A stretch of DNA of 64,000 nt from Pseudomonas sp. UYIF39 (GTDB lineage: Bacteria; Pseudomonadota; Gammaproteobacteria; Pseudomonadales; Pseudomonadaceae): assembly GCF_029963765.1 (NCBI RefSeq), contig NZ_JALBYU010000016.1, positions 62,001 to 126,000 of the forward strand, written 5' to 3'. The position numbers and the translations under genes are program-made. Within the stretch, counting starts at the first letter, position 1; the number at the start of each line of letters is the position of its first letter. Below, in pieces: positions 1 through 9,099 of this stretch. The notes below the pieces were generated by a model. It had not been told where the DNA came from. It searched no databases and saw nothing but the letters and a program-made list of their open reading frames with translations.

Positions 1-1
1 T

Positions 2-823
2 CACCTGTGCTCCAGCTCCACTCAACCGGCTTCGGACATCTACGAAGACGAAGGCGTGATCATGATCACCCCGGCTGCCACCAGCCCGGACATCACCAAT
101 CGCGGTTACAAAATGATCTTCCGTACTATCGGTCTGGACAGCGCCCAGGGCCCTGCCGCCGGTAACTACATTGCCGACTTCGTAAAACCGAAGATCGTTG
201 CTGTTCTGCACGACAAACAGCAATACGGTGAAGGCATCGCCACCGCGGTGAAGAAAACCCTGGAAGGCAAAAACGTCAAGGTTGCCGTGTTCGAAGGCAT
301 CAACGCCGGCGACAAAGACTTCTCTTCGATGATCTCCAAGCTCAAGCAAGCCAACGTCGACTTCGTCTACTACGGCGGCTACCACCCGGAGCTGGGTCTG
401 ATCCTGCGTCAAGCCCAGGAAAAAGGCCTGAAAGCCAAGTTCATGGGTCCGGAAGGCGTGGGTAACGACTCCATTTCGCAGATCGCCAAAGACGCTTCCG
501 AAGGTCTACTGGTAACCCTGCCGAAATCGTTCGACCAGGATCCAGCCAACATCGCCCTGGCTGATGCGTTCAAAGCCAAGAAAGAAGACCCAAGCGGTCC
601 GTTCGTGTTCCCAGCCTACTCGGCTGTTGAAGTCATCGCCGGTGGCATCACTGCCGCCAAGAGCGAAGACCCTGCGAAAGTGGCGGCTGCCATCCACGCA
701 GGTTCCTTCAAGACCCCGACTGGCGACCTGAGCTTCGACGCCAAGGGCGACCTGAAAGACTTCAAATTTGTGGTTTACGAGTGGCACTTCGGCAAACCTA
801 AAACTGAAGCCAAGCCTCAGTAA
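2..823 (+). CDS. livK: Branched-chain amino acid ABC transporter, periplasmic substrate-binding protein (5' truncated by window edge)
   Basis: Periplasmic binding protein that delivers leucine, isoleucine and valine (often alanine) to the LivHMGF transporter. The frame is open from base 2, so the gene begins upstream of the window and the signal peptide is missing; the internal ATG at 56 is not the start. The visible part reads as a type I periplasmic-binding fold, with a CSSSTQPA segment near the edge and later YGEG and YYGGYHPE segments typical of LivJ/LivK/BraC. It lies upstream of all four transporter components in the same orientation, separated from them by a hairpin terminator, as in other liv/bra operons. 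Confidence 0.93.
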   Translation, partial: HLCSSSTQPASDIYEDEGVIMITPAATSPDITNRGYKMIFRTIGLDSAQGPAAGNYIADFVKPKIVAVLHDKQQYGEGIATAVKKTLEGKNVKVAVFEGINAGDKDFSSMISKLKQANVDFVYYGGYHPELGLILRQAQEKGLKAKFMGPEGVGNDSISQIAKDASEGLLVTLPKSFDQDPANIALADAFKAKKEDPSGPFVFPAYSAVEVIAGGITAAKSEDPAKVAAAIHAGSFKTPTGDLSFDAKGDLKDFKFVVYEWHFGKPKTEAKPQ

Positions 824-845
824 GGCGTTGCCTGACTGACCGCCA

Positions 846-878
846 ACAAAGCCCACGGCGTGCCGTGGGCTTTGTTTT
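846..878 (+). terminator. Hairpin terminator/attenuator between livK and livH
   Basis: A perfect 14-bp inverted repeat (846-859 with 862-875) is followed by a short T-rich tract. It lies 23 bp after the livK stop and 180 bp before livH. Partial termination here would make more binding protein than membrane components; that consequence is inferred. Confidence 0.8.
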
Positions 879-1055
879 ACGAACGTATTGGGCCGCGCTG
901 GCGTGATCCGCCAGTCTCCCCACCTGAAAATCTCAAAACCGTCATCAGCGGTTCGCTGGCAAACCTCGCGTTCGAAGTGGATGCAGATCCACGGGGCTCG
1001 AGCGGGAAAATGACTCCACCAGTGAAATGCGTATCAGGTTTTTAGGAGCGCTGTA

Positions 1056-1979
1056 ATGCCTGACATCTATCACTTTTTCCAACAGCTTGTTAATGGTCTG
1101 ACCATTGGCAGCACGTATGCCCTGATCGCCATCGGCTATACGATGGTTTACGGCATCATTGGAATGATCAACTTCGCCCACGGCGAGGTGTACATGATTG
1201 GTTCCTACGTGGCGTTCATCGCCATTGCGGGCCTGTCCATGATGGGACTCGACAGTGTTCCGCTGTTGATGACCGCCGCTTTCCTCGCGACCATTGTCGT
1301 GACCAGTGCTTACGGTTACAGCATCGAACGGATCGCCTACCGCCCCTTGCGCGGCAGCAACCGTCTGATCCCCCTGATTTCCGCCATCGGCATGTCGATC
1401 TTCCTGCAGAACACGGTTCTGCTGGCGCAAGACTCCAAGGACAAATCCATCCCCAACCTGATTCCGGGCAACATTGCTTTCGGGCCAGGTGGCGCACATG
1501 AAGTGCTGATTTCCTACATGCAAATCGTGGTGTTCGTGGTGACCCTGGTCGCCATGCTAGGCCTGACGCTGTTCATCTCCCGCTCTCGCCTGGGTCGCGC
1601 CTGCCGCGCCTGTGCCGAAGACATCAAGATGGCCAACCTCTTGGGTATCAACACCAACAACATCATCGCCCTGACCTTCGTCATCGGTGCCGCACTGGCA
1701 GCCATCGCGGCTGTGTTGCTGAGCATGCAATACGGCGTGATCAACCCGAACGCCGGTTTCCTGGTCGGCCTCAAGGCCTTCACCGCCGCGGTACTGGGCG
1801 GTATCGGCAGCATCCCCGGAGCCATGCTCGGCGGGATCGTGCTTGGGGTGGCGGAAGCCTTTGGTGCCGATATCTTCGGCGACCAGTACAAGGACGTCGT
1901 GGCGTTCGGCTTATTGGTTCTGGTGTTGTTGTTCCGGCCAACCGGCCTGTTGGGCCGTCCGGAGGTTGAGAAAGTATGA
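1056..1979 (+). CDS. livH: Branched-chain amino acid ABC transporter permease LivH
   Basis: Inner-membrane permease of 307 residues, hydrophobic throughout, forming half of the translocation channel with LivM. The N-terminal stretch [20 protein letters not shown] and the following GMINFAHGE are hallmarks of the LivH/BraD family. A clear AGGAG ribosome site precedes the ATG. The stop overlaps the livM start (ATGA at 1976-1979), implying translational coupling. Length matches the family. Confidence 0.95.
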   Translation: MPDIYHFFQQLVNGLTIGSTYALIAIGYTMVYGIIGMINFAHGEVYMIGSYVAFIAIAGLSMMGLDSVPLLMTAAFLATIVVTSAYGYSIERIAYRPLRGSNRLIPLISAIGMSIFLQNTVLLAQDSKDKSIPNLIPGNIAFGPGGAHEVLISYMQIVVFVVTLVAMLGLTLFISRSRLGRACRACAEDIKMANLLGINTNNIIALTFVIGAALAAIAAVLLSMQYGVINPNAGFLVGLKAFTAAVLGGIGSIPGAMLGGIVLGVAEAFGADIFGDQYKDVVAFGLLVLVLLFRPTGLLGRPEVEKV

Positions 1980-3232
1980 CTAGGAATCTTAAACAGGCGT
2001 TGTTCAGCGCCTTGCTGGTGTGGGCGGTTGCCTACCCGGTACTGGGTCTGAAGCTGACCATCGTCGGCATCAACCTCGAAGTCCATGGCACCAGCAATGC
2101 AACGCTGATCACCATCGCCGTGTGCTCGGTGCTGATGTTCCTGCGTGTGCTGTTCGATCAGCAGATCAGCTCGGCCTGGAAATCCTCGCCCAACATGCCG
2201 GTGATGCCGGCCAAGGCCAGTACGTTCCTGACCCTGCCGACCACTCAGCGCTGGATCATCATCGCTTTGATCATCGGTGCGCTGGTCTGGCCGTTCTTCG
2301 GCTCCCGCGGTGCGGTGGATATCGCCACGCTGGTGCTGATCTACGTGATGCTCGGCCTGGGCCTGAACATCGTGGTCGGTCTGGCCGGTCTGCTCGACCT
2401 CGGTTACGTCGGCTTCTATGCCGTCGGCGCCTACAGCTATGCGCTGCTGTCGCACTACTACGGTCTGAGCTTCTGGATCTGCCTGCCAATCGCCGGGATG
2501 ATAGCGGCCACCTTCGGCTTCCTGCTCGGCTTCCCGGTCCTGCGTCTGCGCGGTGACTATCTGGCGATCGTGACGCTGGGCTTCGGTGAAATCATCCGTC
2601 TGTTCCTGCGTAACCTGACCGGCCTCACGGGTGGTCCGAACGGCATCAGCAACATCGAGAAACCGACGTTCTTCGGCCTGACCTTCGAACGTAAAGCCGC
2701 TGAAGGTCTACAGACGTTCCACGAGTACTTCGGTCTGGAATACAACTCGATCAACAAGGTGATCTTCCTTTACCTCGTAGCACTGTTGCTGGCGCTGTTC
2801 GCGCTGTTCGTCATCAACCGCTTGCTGCGCATGCCGCTGGGCCGTGCCTGGGAAGCGCTGCGTGAAGACGAAATCGCCTGCCGTGCGCTGGGCTTGAACC
2901 CGACCATCATCAAACTCTCGGCCTTCACCCTCGGTGCCTGCTTCGCCGGTTTCGCCGGCAGCTTCTTCGCCGCACGTCAGGGCCTGGTGACACCGGAGTC
3001 GTTCACCTTTATCGAGTCGGCGACCATCCTCGCCATCGTGGTACTGGGTGGCATGGGCTCGCAACTGGGCGTCGTACTCGCTGCCACGGTGATGATCCTG
3101 TTGCCGGAAATGATGCGTGAGTTCAGTGAATACCGCATGTTGATGTTCGGCGCCTTGATGGTGCTGATGATGATCTGGCGTCCTCAAGGACTGCTGCCCA
3201 TGCAACGTCCTCACATGGAGCTGCGCAAATGA
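1976..3232 (+). CDS. livM: Branched-chain amino acid ABC transporter permease LivM
   Basis: Second inner-membrane permease, 418 residues. It has the N-terminal extension seen in proteobacterial LivM, followed by the conserved core [20 protein letters not shown] and the loop [19 protein letters not shown] that contacts the ATPases. The N-terminal 110 residues hold extra hydrophobic segments typical of BraE. ATGA overlaps couple it to livH (upstream) and livG (downstream, 3229). Confidence 0.95.
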   Translation: MTRNLKQALFSALLVWAVAYPVLGLKLTIVGINLEVHGTSNATLITIAVCSVLMFLRVLFDQQISSAWKSSPNMPVMPAKASTFLTLPTTQRWIIIALIIGALVWPFFGSRGAVDIATLVLIYVMLGLGLNIVVGLAGLLDLGYVGFYAVGAYSYALLSHYYGLSFWICLPIAGMIAATFGFLLGFPVLRLRGDYLAIVTLGFGEIIRLFLRNLTGLTGGPNGISNIEKPTFFGLTFERKAAEGLQTFHEYFGLEYNSINKVIFLYLVALLLALFALFVINRLLRMPLGRAWEALREDEIACRALGLNPTIIKLSAFTLGACFAGFAGSFFAARQGLVTPESFTFIESATILAIVVLGGMGSQLGVVLAATVMILLPEMMREFSEYRMLMFGALMVLMMIWRPQGLLPMQRPHMELRK

Positions 3233-3996
3233 GCCGCGAGATCCTTAAAGTCGAAAATCTGAGCATGCGCTTCGGCGGCTTGCTGGCGGTCAACGGCGTA
3301 GCCCTGAGCGTGAAGGAAAAACAGGTCGTGGCACTGATCGGCCCCAACGGCGCCGGCAAGACCACCGTGTTCAACTGCCTGACCGGTTTCTACCAGCCGA
3401 GTGGCGGCAGCATCCTGCTGGACGGCGAGCCGATCCAGGGCCTGCCCGGCCACAAGATTGCCCTCAAAGGCGTGGTGCGCACCTTCCAGAACGTGCGGCT
3501 GTTCAAGGACATGACGGCGGTCGAGAACCTCTTGATCGCCCAGCACCGTCACCTGAACACCAACTTCCTGGCCGGTCTGTTCAAGACCCCGGCGTTCCGC
3601 AAGAGCGAGCGCGAGGCCATGGAATTCGCCGAGTTCTGGCTGGACAAGGTCAACCTCAAGGCCTTCGCCAACCGTCCGGCCGGCACCCTGGCCTACGGTC
3701 AGCAACGTCGTCTGGAAATCGCTCGCTGCATGATGACCCGCCCGCGGATCCTCATGCTCGACGAACCGGCCGCCGGCCTGAACCCGAAGGAAACCGAAGA
3801 CCTCAAGGCGCTGATCAGCATGTTGCGTGAAGAGCACAACGTCACCGTGCTGCTGATCGAACACGACATGAAACTGGTCATGAGCATTTCCGACCACATC
3901 GTCGTGATCAACCAGGGCACGCCTCTGGCCAACGGCACGCCGGAACAGATCCGCGATAATCCCGAAGTGATCAAAGCCTACCTGGGGGAAGCGTAA
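3229..3996 (+). CDS. livG: Branched-chain amino acid ABC transporter ATP-binding protein LivG
   Basis: Cytoplasmic ATPase of 255 residues that powers branched-chain amino acid uptake with LivF. Walker A is GPNGAGKT near residue 39, the signature region reads [13 protein letters not shown], and Walker B is [13 protein letters not shown] followed by the switch histidine in LLIEHDM. The LAYGQQ signature and the AAGLNPKE segment distinguish LivG from LivF. It overlaps livM by 4 bp and directly abuts livF. Confidence 0.95.
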   Translation: MSREILKVENLSMRFGGLLAVNGVALSVKEKQVVALIGPNGAGKTTVFNCLTGFYQPSGGSILLDGEPIQGLPGHKIALKGVVRTFQNVRLFKDMTAVENLLIAQHRHLNTNFLAGLFKTPAFRKSEREAMEFAEFWLDKVNLKAFANRPAGTLAYGQQRRLEIARCMMTRPRILMLDEPAAGLNPKETEDLKALISMLREEHNVTVLLIEHDMKLVMSISDHIVVINQGTPLANGTPEQIRDNPEVIKAYLGEA

Positions 3997-4698
3997 ATGC
4001 TGCAATTCGAAAACGTTTCCACCTTCTACGGCAAGATCCAGGCCCTGCACAGCGTCAACGTCGAAGTCCGCCAGGGCGAGATCGTGACCCTGATCGGCGC
4101 CAACGGTGCCGGCAAGTCGACCCTGCTGATGACGCTCTGCGGTTCGCCGCAAGCCCACAGCGGCAGCATCCGCTACATGGGTGAGGAATTGGTCGGTCAG
4201 AGCTCCTCGCAGATCATGCGCAAAAGCATCGCAGTCGTGCCGGAAGGCCGTCGGGTGTTTGCCCGTCTGACCGTGGAAGAAAACCTCGCCATGGGCGGGT
4301 TCTTCACCGACAAGGGCGATTATCAGGAACAGATGGACAAGGTTCTCGGACTTTTCCCACGCCTGAAAGAGCGCTTTGCCCAACGCGGCGGCACCATGTC
4401 CGGCGGCGAACAGCAAATGCTCGCCATCGGCCGTGCGCTGATGAGCAAACCCAAACTGTTGCTGCTCGACGAACCTTCGTTGGGCCTGGCACCGATCATC
4501 ATCCAGCAGATCTTCGACATCATCGAACAGCTGCGCAAAGATGGCGTGACGGTGTTTTTGGTGGAGCAGAACGCCAACCAGGCGCTGAAAATTGCTGACC
4601 GTGCGTACGTTCTGGAGAACGGCCGGGTGGTGATGACAGGTACCGGTGAAGCGCTGCTGACTGATCCGAAAGTGCGTGAAGCGTACTTGGGTGGTTGA
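3997..4698 (+). CDS. livF: Branched-chain amino acid ABC transporter ATP-binding protein LivF
   Basis: Second ATPase of the transporter, 233 residues, last gene of the operon. Walker A GANGAGKS, signature MSGGEQQMLAIGRAL and Walker B LLLLDEPSLGLAP are all intact, followed by FLVEQN with the usual LivF switch region. It begins one base after the livG stop, so translation is probably coupled. A strong terminator follows 15 bp after the stop. Confidence 0.95.
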   Translation: MLQFENVSTFYGKIQALHSVNVEVRQGEIVTLIGANGAGKSTLLMTLCGSPQAHSGSIRYMGEELVGQSSSQIMRKSIAVVPEGRRVFARLTVEENLAMGGFFTDKGDYQEQMDKVLGLFPRLKERFAQRGGTMSGGEQQMLAIGRALMSKPKLLLLDEPSLGLAPIIIQQIFDIIEQLRKDGVTVFLVEQNANQALKIADRAYVLENGRVVMTGTGEALLTDPKVREAYLGG

Positions 4699-4713
4699 GT
4701 CTTTGCGGTAAAC

Positions 4714-4742
4714 AAAAAACGGCCTTCGGGCCGTTTTTTTTG
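4714..4742 (+). terminator. Rho-independent terminator of the liv operon
   Basis: AAAAAACGGCC, loop TTC, GGGCCG, then a T tract of eight. Ends the livHMGF transcript. Confidence 0.9.
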
Positions 4743-4770
4743 TGCCTCCCACAACCTCAGCAACAATGAA

Positions 4771-4871
4771 GATCCCTGTGGGAGCGAGCTTGCTCGCGAT
4801 GACTATTCATATTCAACAGTGATGTTGACTGACTCACCGCTATCGCGAGCAAGCTCGCTCCCACAGGGATC
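4771..4871. repeat. Paired REP palindrome (REPIN-like), copy 1
   Basis: Two perfectly complementary 30-bp arms (4771-4800 and 4842-4871), each built around GGGAGCGAGCTTGCTCGCGA, flank a 41-bp variable spacer. This is the P. fluorescens-group REP doublet in head-to-head orientation. It lies between the convergent livF and lysR genes; its last base is also the last base of the lysR stop codon. A second doublet with the same core lies at 8948-9037. Confidence 0.9.
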
Positions 4872-5791
4872 TATGTGGTGTGCTGAAGCCGATCCAGCGC
4901 CTCGCCGCTGCGCTTGAACCAGCCAATCAGATAATCCGCCAGCACTTGGGTGCGTTTCGGCAAACCACCCTGATACGGGTGAACCAGGTACATCGGCATG
5001 CGGCGGGTCTGATAGTCACGCAGGAGCCAGCGCAAACGTCCGTCAGCCAATTCGGCTTGCAACAAGTAGGACGGCAACCGCGCAATGCCGGCGCCGGCCA
5101 GTGCCGCTTTCTTCAGCAGGCTGTAATGGTTGCTGGCAAACGGTCCCGAGACCCGCACCCGCAACAATTCGTGCTGCTGGTGATAGAGCCATTCTTCGCG
5201 ACCGCTGTAATGACTGTTGAGCAGACAGCGGTGTTCAGCGAGGGCCTGCGGCGTCAGCGGTTCGCCGTATTGCTCAAGGTAGGCAGGGCTGGCGCAGGTC
5301 ATTTCGTGCCAGGCTAATAGCGGTCGGGCCACCAGGCGCTCGTCATTGCCCACCTCGGAGCGAACCGCCAGATCAAACCCGTCGCGGGACAAATCACGGT
5401 AGCTGTTGCTCAGGTCCAGCTCGATCTGCACCTCGGGATATTTGCCTGAGAACTCCAGCAACAAACCATCGAAGAAGGTTTCCCCCAGCGATACCGGAAC
5501 CGTCATACGCACCGGCCCGGCCATGTCGTCCTTCAGCCGCGCCAATGCCTGACGCGCCCGCTCCACTTGGACTACGAGCGCCTGAGCTTGCGGCAACAGC
5601 GCCGCACCCGCGGCCGTCAGGCTCAAGCGGCGGGTGGTGCGTTGCAGCAGCACCACGGAAAACCGCGTTTCCAGCAGGCTGATGCGCTTGGACAGCTGCC
5701 CCTTGCTGCAGCCCAATTGCTGCGCCGCCAAGGTGAAACTCCCCGCCTCGATCAACACCGCAAACGCTGCCAGATCATCCATCTCGCTCAT
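4871..5791 (-). CDS. LysR-family transcriptional regulator
   Basis: 306-residue LysR regulator. The N-terminal winged helix-turn-helix includes the family pattern AFAVLIEAGSFTLAAQQLG and SKGQLSKRISLLE; the effector-binding domain contains the segment LVARPLLAWHEMTCASPAYLEQYG typical of the CrgA/DsdC-like branch. It is divergent from the SDR gene at 5897, the usual arrangement for a LysR regulator and its target. The inducer is unknown. The GGAAAC ribosome-site region before its ATG lies inside one half of an inverted repeat (5798-5806 / 5839-5847), so autoregulation is plausible. Confidence 0.88.
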   Translation of the reverse strand: MSEMDDLAAFAVLIEAGSFTLAAQQLGCSKGQLSKRISLLETRFSVVLLQRTTRRLSLTAAGAALLPQAQALVVQVERARQALARLKDDMAGPVRMTVPVSLGETFFDGLLLEFSGKYPEVQIELDLSNSYRDLSRDGFDLAVRSEVGNDERLVARPLLAWHEMTCASPAYLEQYGEPLTPQALAEHRCLLNSHYSGREEWLYHQQHELLRVRVSGPFASNHYSLLKKAALAGAGIARLPSYLLQAELADGRLRWLLRDYQTRRMPMYLVHPYQGGLPKRTQVLADYLIGWFKRSGEALDRLQHTT

Positions 5792-5896
5792 TGATTGTTT
5801 CCATTAGAAAACCAAAGGTTGCCTATTAGCACGCTTATTAATGGAAAAAACCACTCTAGACTTCAACCTCGTTCAACCACTTCGAGGATCAGCACC
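5792..5896. promoter_or_regulatory. Divergent lysR/SDR control region with inverted repeat
   Basis: The 105-bp divergent intergenic region contains a 9-bp inverted repeat, TTTCCATTA (5798-5806) and TAATGGAAA (5839-5847), with centre-to-centre distance of about four helical turns. It is AT-rich compared with the flanks. A LysR tetramer operator is the obvious candidate, but this is inferred from arrangement only. Confidence 0.5.
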
Positions 5897-6496
5897 ATGA
5901 AAATTCTTTTGATAGGCGCAGGCGGCACCATCGGTTCAGCGGTCGACAAGGAGCTGTCCGAGCGTCACGAGATCATCCGCATCGGCCGCAACAGCGGTGA
6001 TTTCCATGTGGATATCAGCGACAGCGCGTCGATTCGCAAGCTGTTTGAGAAAACCGGCAAGTTCGATGCACTGGTGTGCGCCGCCGGCAATGTGACCTTC
6101 GCACCCTTGGGCGAAATGACCGAAGAAAGCTTCGCGCTGGGCCTGAAAGACAAGTTGATGGGCCAGGTCAATCTGCTGCTGATCGGCCGCGAGTTCGCCA
6201 ATGATGGCGCCTCGTTCACCTTCACCACTGGCGTGCTCAGCCACGACCCGATTCGCAACGGTGCCTCGGCAGCGCTGGTCAATGGTGCTCTGGACAGCTT
6301 CGTCCGCGCCGCAGCGATCGAACTGCCTCGCGGCCTGCGCGTTAATTCGGTGAGCCCGAACGTACTGGTCGAAGCCATGGGCAAATACGCGCCGTACTTC
6401 CGTGGTTACAAACCGGTTCCGGCAGCGGATGTGGCATTGGCCTACGCCAAAAGCGTCGAGGGCCTGCAAACAGGTCAGACCTTTCACGTGGGCTAA
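5897..6496 (+). CDS. Short-chain dehydrogenase/reductase-like protein lacking the canonical catalytic Tyr/Lys
   Basis: 199 residues with an N-terminal Rossmann motif GAGGTIG (residues 7-13) and the NNAG-equivalent CAAGNV (61-66), so nucleotide binding is likely. The usual YxxxK pair is absent: aligning the helix ALDSFVRAAAIEL (131-143) puts Ala125 and Asn129 at the Tyr and Lys positions. I recall a family of about 199-residue SDR-like proteins with this pattern, so the loss is probably family-wide. The start at 5897 is chosen because the glycine motif then sits at the N-terminus and GAGG precedes the ATG; upstream codons in frame lack family character. Divergent from the LysR regulator. Confidence 0.82.
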   Translation: MKILLIGAGGTIGSAVDKELSERHEIIRIGRNSGDFHVDISDSASIRKLFEKTGKFDALVCAAGNVTFAPLGEMTEESFALGLKDKLMGQVNLLLIGREFANDGASFTFTTGVLSHDPIRNGASAALVNGALDSFVRAAAIELPRGLRVNSVSPNVLVEAMGKYAPYFRGYKPVPAADVALAYAKSVEGLQTGQTFHVG

Positions 6497-6555
6497 ACCC
6501 TTGTGATGAACGGTCAGGCTGAGTAACGTGGCGGCACTTGTCTGGAGACTCAAAG

Positions 6556-7209
6556 ATGCGTGTTGCCCGTTCCTTAGTCCTTGTTGCCCTGCTTCCGTTG
6601 TTCGCCGCCTGCCAGTTGCTCGACGGCCCGCGTGAAAGTGCCTCCCACGTGGGCCAGACCCGTATGCAGGGCCAGTTGACGGCGGCCGACGGCAAACTGT
6701 TGTTCCAGCCGTGCAATGAGCAGCGCAGTTATGTGGTCAACGACACCGGCGGCACCAGCGTCCTGCAAGAGGCCGCAACCCTGGCCGATGCCCAGGGTAA
6801 GCTGTTTGCTGACGTACGCGGGAGGGTCGTCGATAGTCGCCTCGATCTTGCGCAGCTGTACCGCGTCGAGCGCTCGGGCACTGCATGCAACGATCCTAAT
6901 TTCAAATTGCTTATCCTGCGCGCCGCCGGCCATGGGCCTGAGTGGAACGTGAAAGTCAGCGGCAAAGGCATGGTCATCGACCGCGCCGGTCAGCCGCCAT
7001 TGGCCGTGCCCTACGTTGAAGAGCAACTGGGCGATGGCCGCTTCAACCTCAGCACCGAAGCCAATAACCAGCACATCGAATTGTGGGTCGCACCGCAACG
7101 CTGCGTCGACAGCACCACCGGCAGCGTCCAGCACATGAGCGCCGAACTGCGCGTCGGCGGCCAGGTTCAACGGGGCTGCGGGTATTTCGGCGGATCGCGT
7201 AACGACTGA
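6556..7209 (+). CDS. Putative outer-membrane lipoprotein (COG3650-like)
   Basis: 217 residues. The start at 6556 gives a short basic N-terminus, hydrophobic stretch and lipobox LFAAC with lipidated Cys20; GGAG lies 10 bp upstream. The rest is a soluble domain with paired cysteines (for example around PCNEQRS and QRCVDS/RGCGYF) resembling COG3650/HslJ-META-type proteins. Function not known. It lies 59 bp after the SDR gene and may be co-transcribed with it. Confidence 0.75.
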   Translation: MRVARSLVLVALLPLFAACQLLDGPRESASHVGQTRMQGQLTAADGKLLFQPCNEQRSYVVNDTGGTSVLQEAATLADAQGKLFADVRGRVVDSRLDLAQLYRVERSGTACNDPNFKLLILRAAGHGPEWNVKVSGKGMVIDRAGQPPLAVPYVEEQLGDGRFNLSTEANNQHIELWVAPQRCVDSTTGSVQHMSAELRVGGQVQRGCGYFGGSRND

Positions 7210-7304
7210 TCGTTTTAGCCTCACGGGAATCATTCTTTGAGGCTTATAATCGCGGGCTTAAAACGCCTTGGCGCAGTTGTGCGCCCCGCGAACCGGATCC
7301 TGTC

Positions 7305-8918
7305 ATGTTACGAATCACCGAACTCAAGCTGCCGATCGACCATCCCGAAGAAGACCTGCGCCCTGCCATCGTGCAGCGCCTGGGCATCACCAGTGATGAC
7401 CTGCACGATTTCACCTTGTTCAAGCGCAGTTACGATGCGCGAAAAAAGTCCTCAGAACTGTGCTTCATCTACACCATCGACCTCAACGTTCGCGATGAGG
7501 CGACGGTGCTGCGCACGTTCGCCGATGACCGCAACGTCAACGTGGCGCCGGATGTCAGCTACAAAGCGGTCGGCCAGGCGCCGGCTGATCTTGAGCAACG
7601 TCCTGTCGTCGTAGGCTTCGGCCCGTGCGGGATTTTCGCCGGACTGCTGCTGGCGCAAATGGGCTTCAAGCCGATCATCCTCGAGCGCGGCACCGAAGTG
7701 CGTCAGCGCACCAAGGACACTTGGGGTCTGTGGCGTAAAAGCGTGCTTAACCCGGAATCCAACGTGCAATTCGGTGAAGGTGGCGCGGGGACGTTCTCTG
7801 ACGGCAAGCTTTACAGCCAGATCAAGGACCCGAAATTCATCGGTCGCAAAGTCCTGCACGAGTTCGTCAAAGCAGGCGCGCCGGAAGAAATTCTCTACGT
7901 CAGCAAACCGCACATCGGTACGTTCCGTCTGACCGGTGTCGTGGAAAACATGCGTGAGCAGATTCGCGCGCTGGGTGGCGAAGTGCGCTTTCAACAGCGC
8001 GTTACCGACGTGTTGATCGAGGATGGCCAACTGGTCGGCGTCGAGCTCAATGGCGGCGAACAGATCCACTCGAAACACGTGATTCTGGCCCTCGGCCACA
8101 GCGCCCGGGACACTTTCCGCATGCTCCACGGCCGTGGCGTGTTCATGGAAGCCAAGCCGTTTTCGGTGGGTTTCCGCATCGAACACCCGCAGTCGCTGAT
8201 CGACCGCGCACGTTTGGGCAAGTACGCCGGTCACCCGAAACTCGGAGCCGCCGACTACAAACTGGTGCACCACGCCAGCAACGGACGTTCGGTCTACAGC
8301 TTCTGCATGTGCCCGGGCGGCACCGTGGTGGCGGCGACGTCCGAGCCGGGCCGCGTGGTCACCAACGGCATGAGCCAGTACTCGCGTAACGAGCGCAACG
8401 CCAACTCCGGGATCGTCGTCGGGATCACCCCGGAAGTCGATTATCCGGGCGGCCCGCTGGCGGGTATCGAGTTGCAGGAACGCCTGGAATCCCACGCCTT
8501 TGTGCTGGGCGGCAGCAACTACGAAGCGCCGGCGCAACTGGTCGGCGACTTCATTGCCGGAAAGCCGTCCACCGAACTGGGCAGCGTAGAACCGTCTTAC
8601 AAACCGGGGGTTGCCTTGGGTGATTTGGCGTTGGCCTTGCCGGCGTTTGCCATCGAAGCCATTCGCGAAGCCTTGCCGGCGTTCGAGAAACAGATTCGCG
8701 GTTACTCGCTGCACGACGCCGTGTTGACCGGGATCGAGACACGTACGTCATCGCCGCTGCGGATTACCCGTGACGAATCGATGCAGAGCCTGAACGTGAA
8801 AGGCTTGTTCCCGGCGGGTGAAGGAGCGGGTTATGCGGGCGGGATTCTGTCGGCAGGTGTCGATGGGATTCGGATTGCAGAAGCCGTGGCCCGCGACATC
8901 CTTGGCCTTGAGGCCTGA
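7305..8918 (+). CDS. FAD-dependent dehydrogenase, COG2509 family
   Basis: 537-residue flavoprotein. After about 95 residues of N-terminal domain comes the dinucleotide-binding motif VVGFGPCGIFAGLLLAQMG (about residues 101-119) and ILERG. Central motifs include FGEGGAGTFSDGKL and, near the C-terminus, LFPAGEGAGYAGGILSAGVD, which closes the FAD site. This is the widely conserved but functionally undefined COG2509 family (BaiN-like or GidA-like in older labels). Substrate unknown. It stands alone between a lipoprotein gene and a REP pair. Confidence 0.85.
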   Translation: MLRITELKLPIDHPEEDLRPAIVQRLGITSDDLHDFTLFKRSYDARKKSSELCFIYTIDLNVRDEATVLRTFADDRNVNVAPDVSYKAVGQAPADLEQRPVVVGFGPCGIFAGLLLAQMGFKPIILERGTEVRQRTKDTWGLWRKSVLNPESNVQFGEGGAGTFSDGKLYSQIKDPKFIGRKVLHEFVKAGAPEEILYVSKPHIGTFRLTGVVENMREQIRALGGEVRFQQRVTDVLIEDGQLVGVELNGGEQIHSKHVILALGHSARDTFRMLHGRGVFMEAKPFSVGFRIEHPQSLIDRARLGKYAGHPKLGAADYKLVHHASNGRSVYSFCMCPGGTVVAATSEPGRVVTNGMSQYSRNERNANSGIVVGITPEVDYPGGPLAGIELQERLESHAFVLGGSNYEAPAQLVGDFIAGKPSTELGSVEPSYKPGVALGDLALALPAFAIEAIREALPAFEKQIRGYSLHDAVLTGIETRTSSPLRITRDESMQSLNVKGLFPAGEGAGYAGGILSAGVDGIRIAEAVARDILGLEA

Positions 8919-8947
8919 TACGCAAAACCTGAAACAACAAAAAAACC

Positions 8948-9037
8948 TGTGGGAGCGAGCTTGCTCGCGATGACGGCTCACCAGTCGACAAATATGCTGA
9001 CTGGTCTACCGCTATCGCGAGCAAGCTCGCTCCCACA
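8948..9037. repeat. Paired REP palindrome (REPIN-like), copy 2
   Basis: Perfectly complementary 24-bp arms at 8948-8971 and 9014-9037 flank a 42-bp spacer. The arm core is the same as in copy 1 at 4771-4871, while the spacer differs apart from short shared stretches. It is located between the convergent COG2509 gene and the PLP enzyme gene. Confidence 0.9.
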
Positions 9038-9099
9038 TTGGCTTTGTGGTGCGCAGGCGATTTACATCACCCTCAAGGGTTTTCAGCGTCTGAACGAGC

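Noticed and set aside
56-823. livK starting at the ATG at 56
   Set aside because: The frame is open to the window edge with family sequence upstream of 56, so the real start lies outside.
3211-4752. 513-codon minus-strand frame antisense to livG/livF
   Set aside because: His/Gln/Val/Asp-rich mirror frame typical of high-GC genes; the plus strand encodes intact ABC ATPases.
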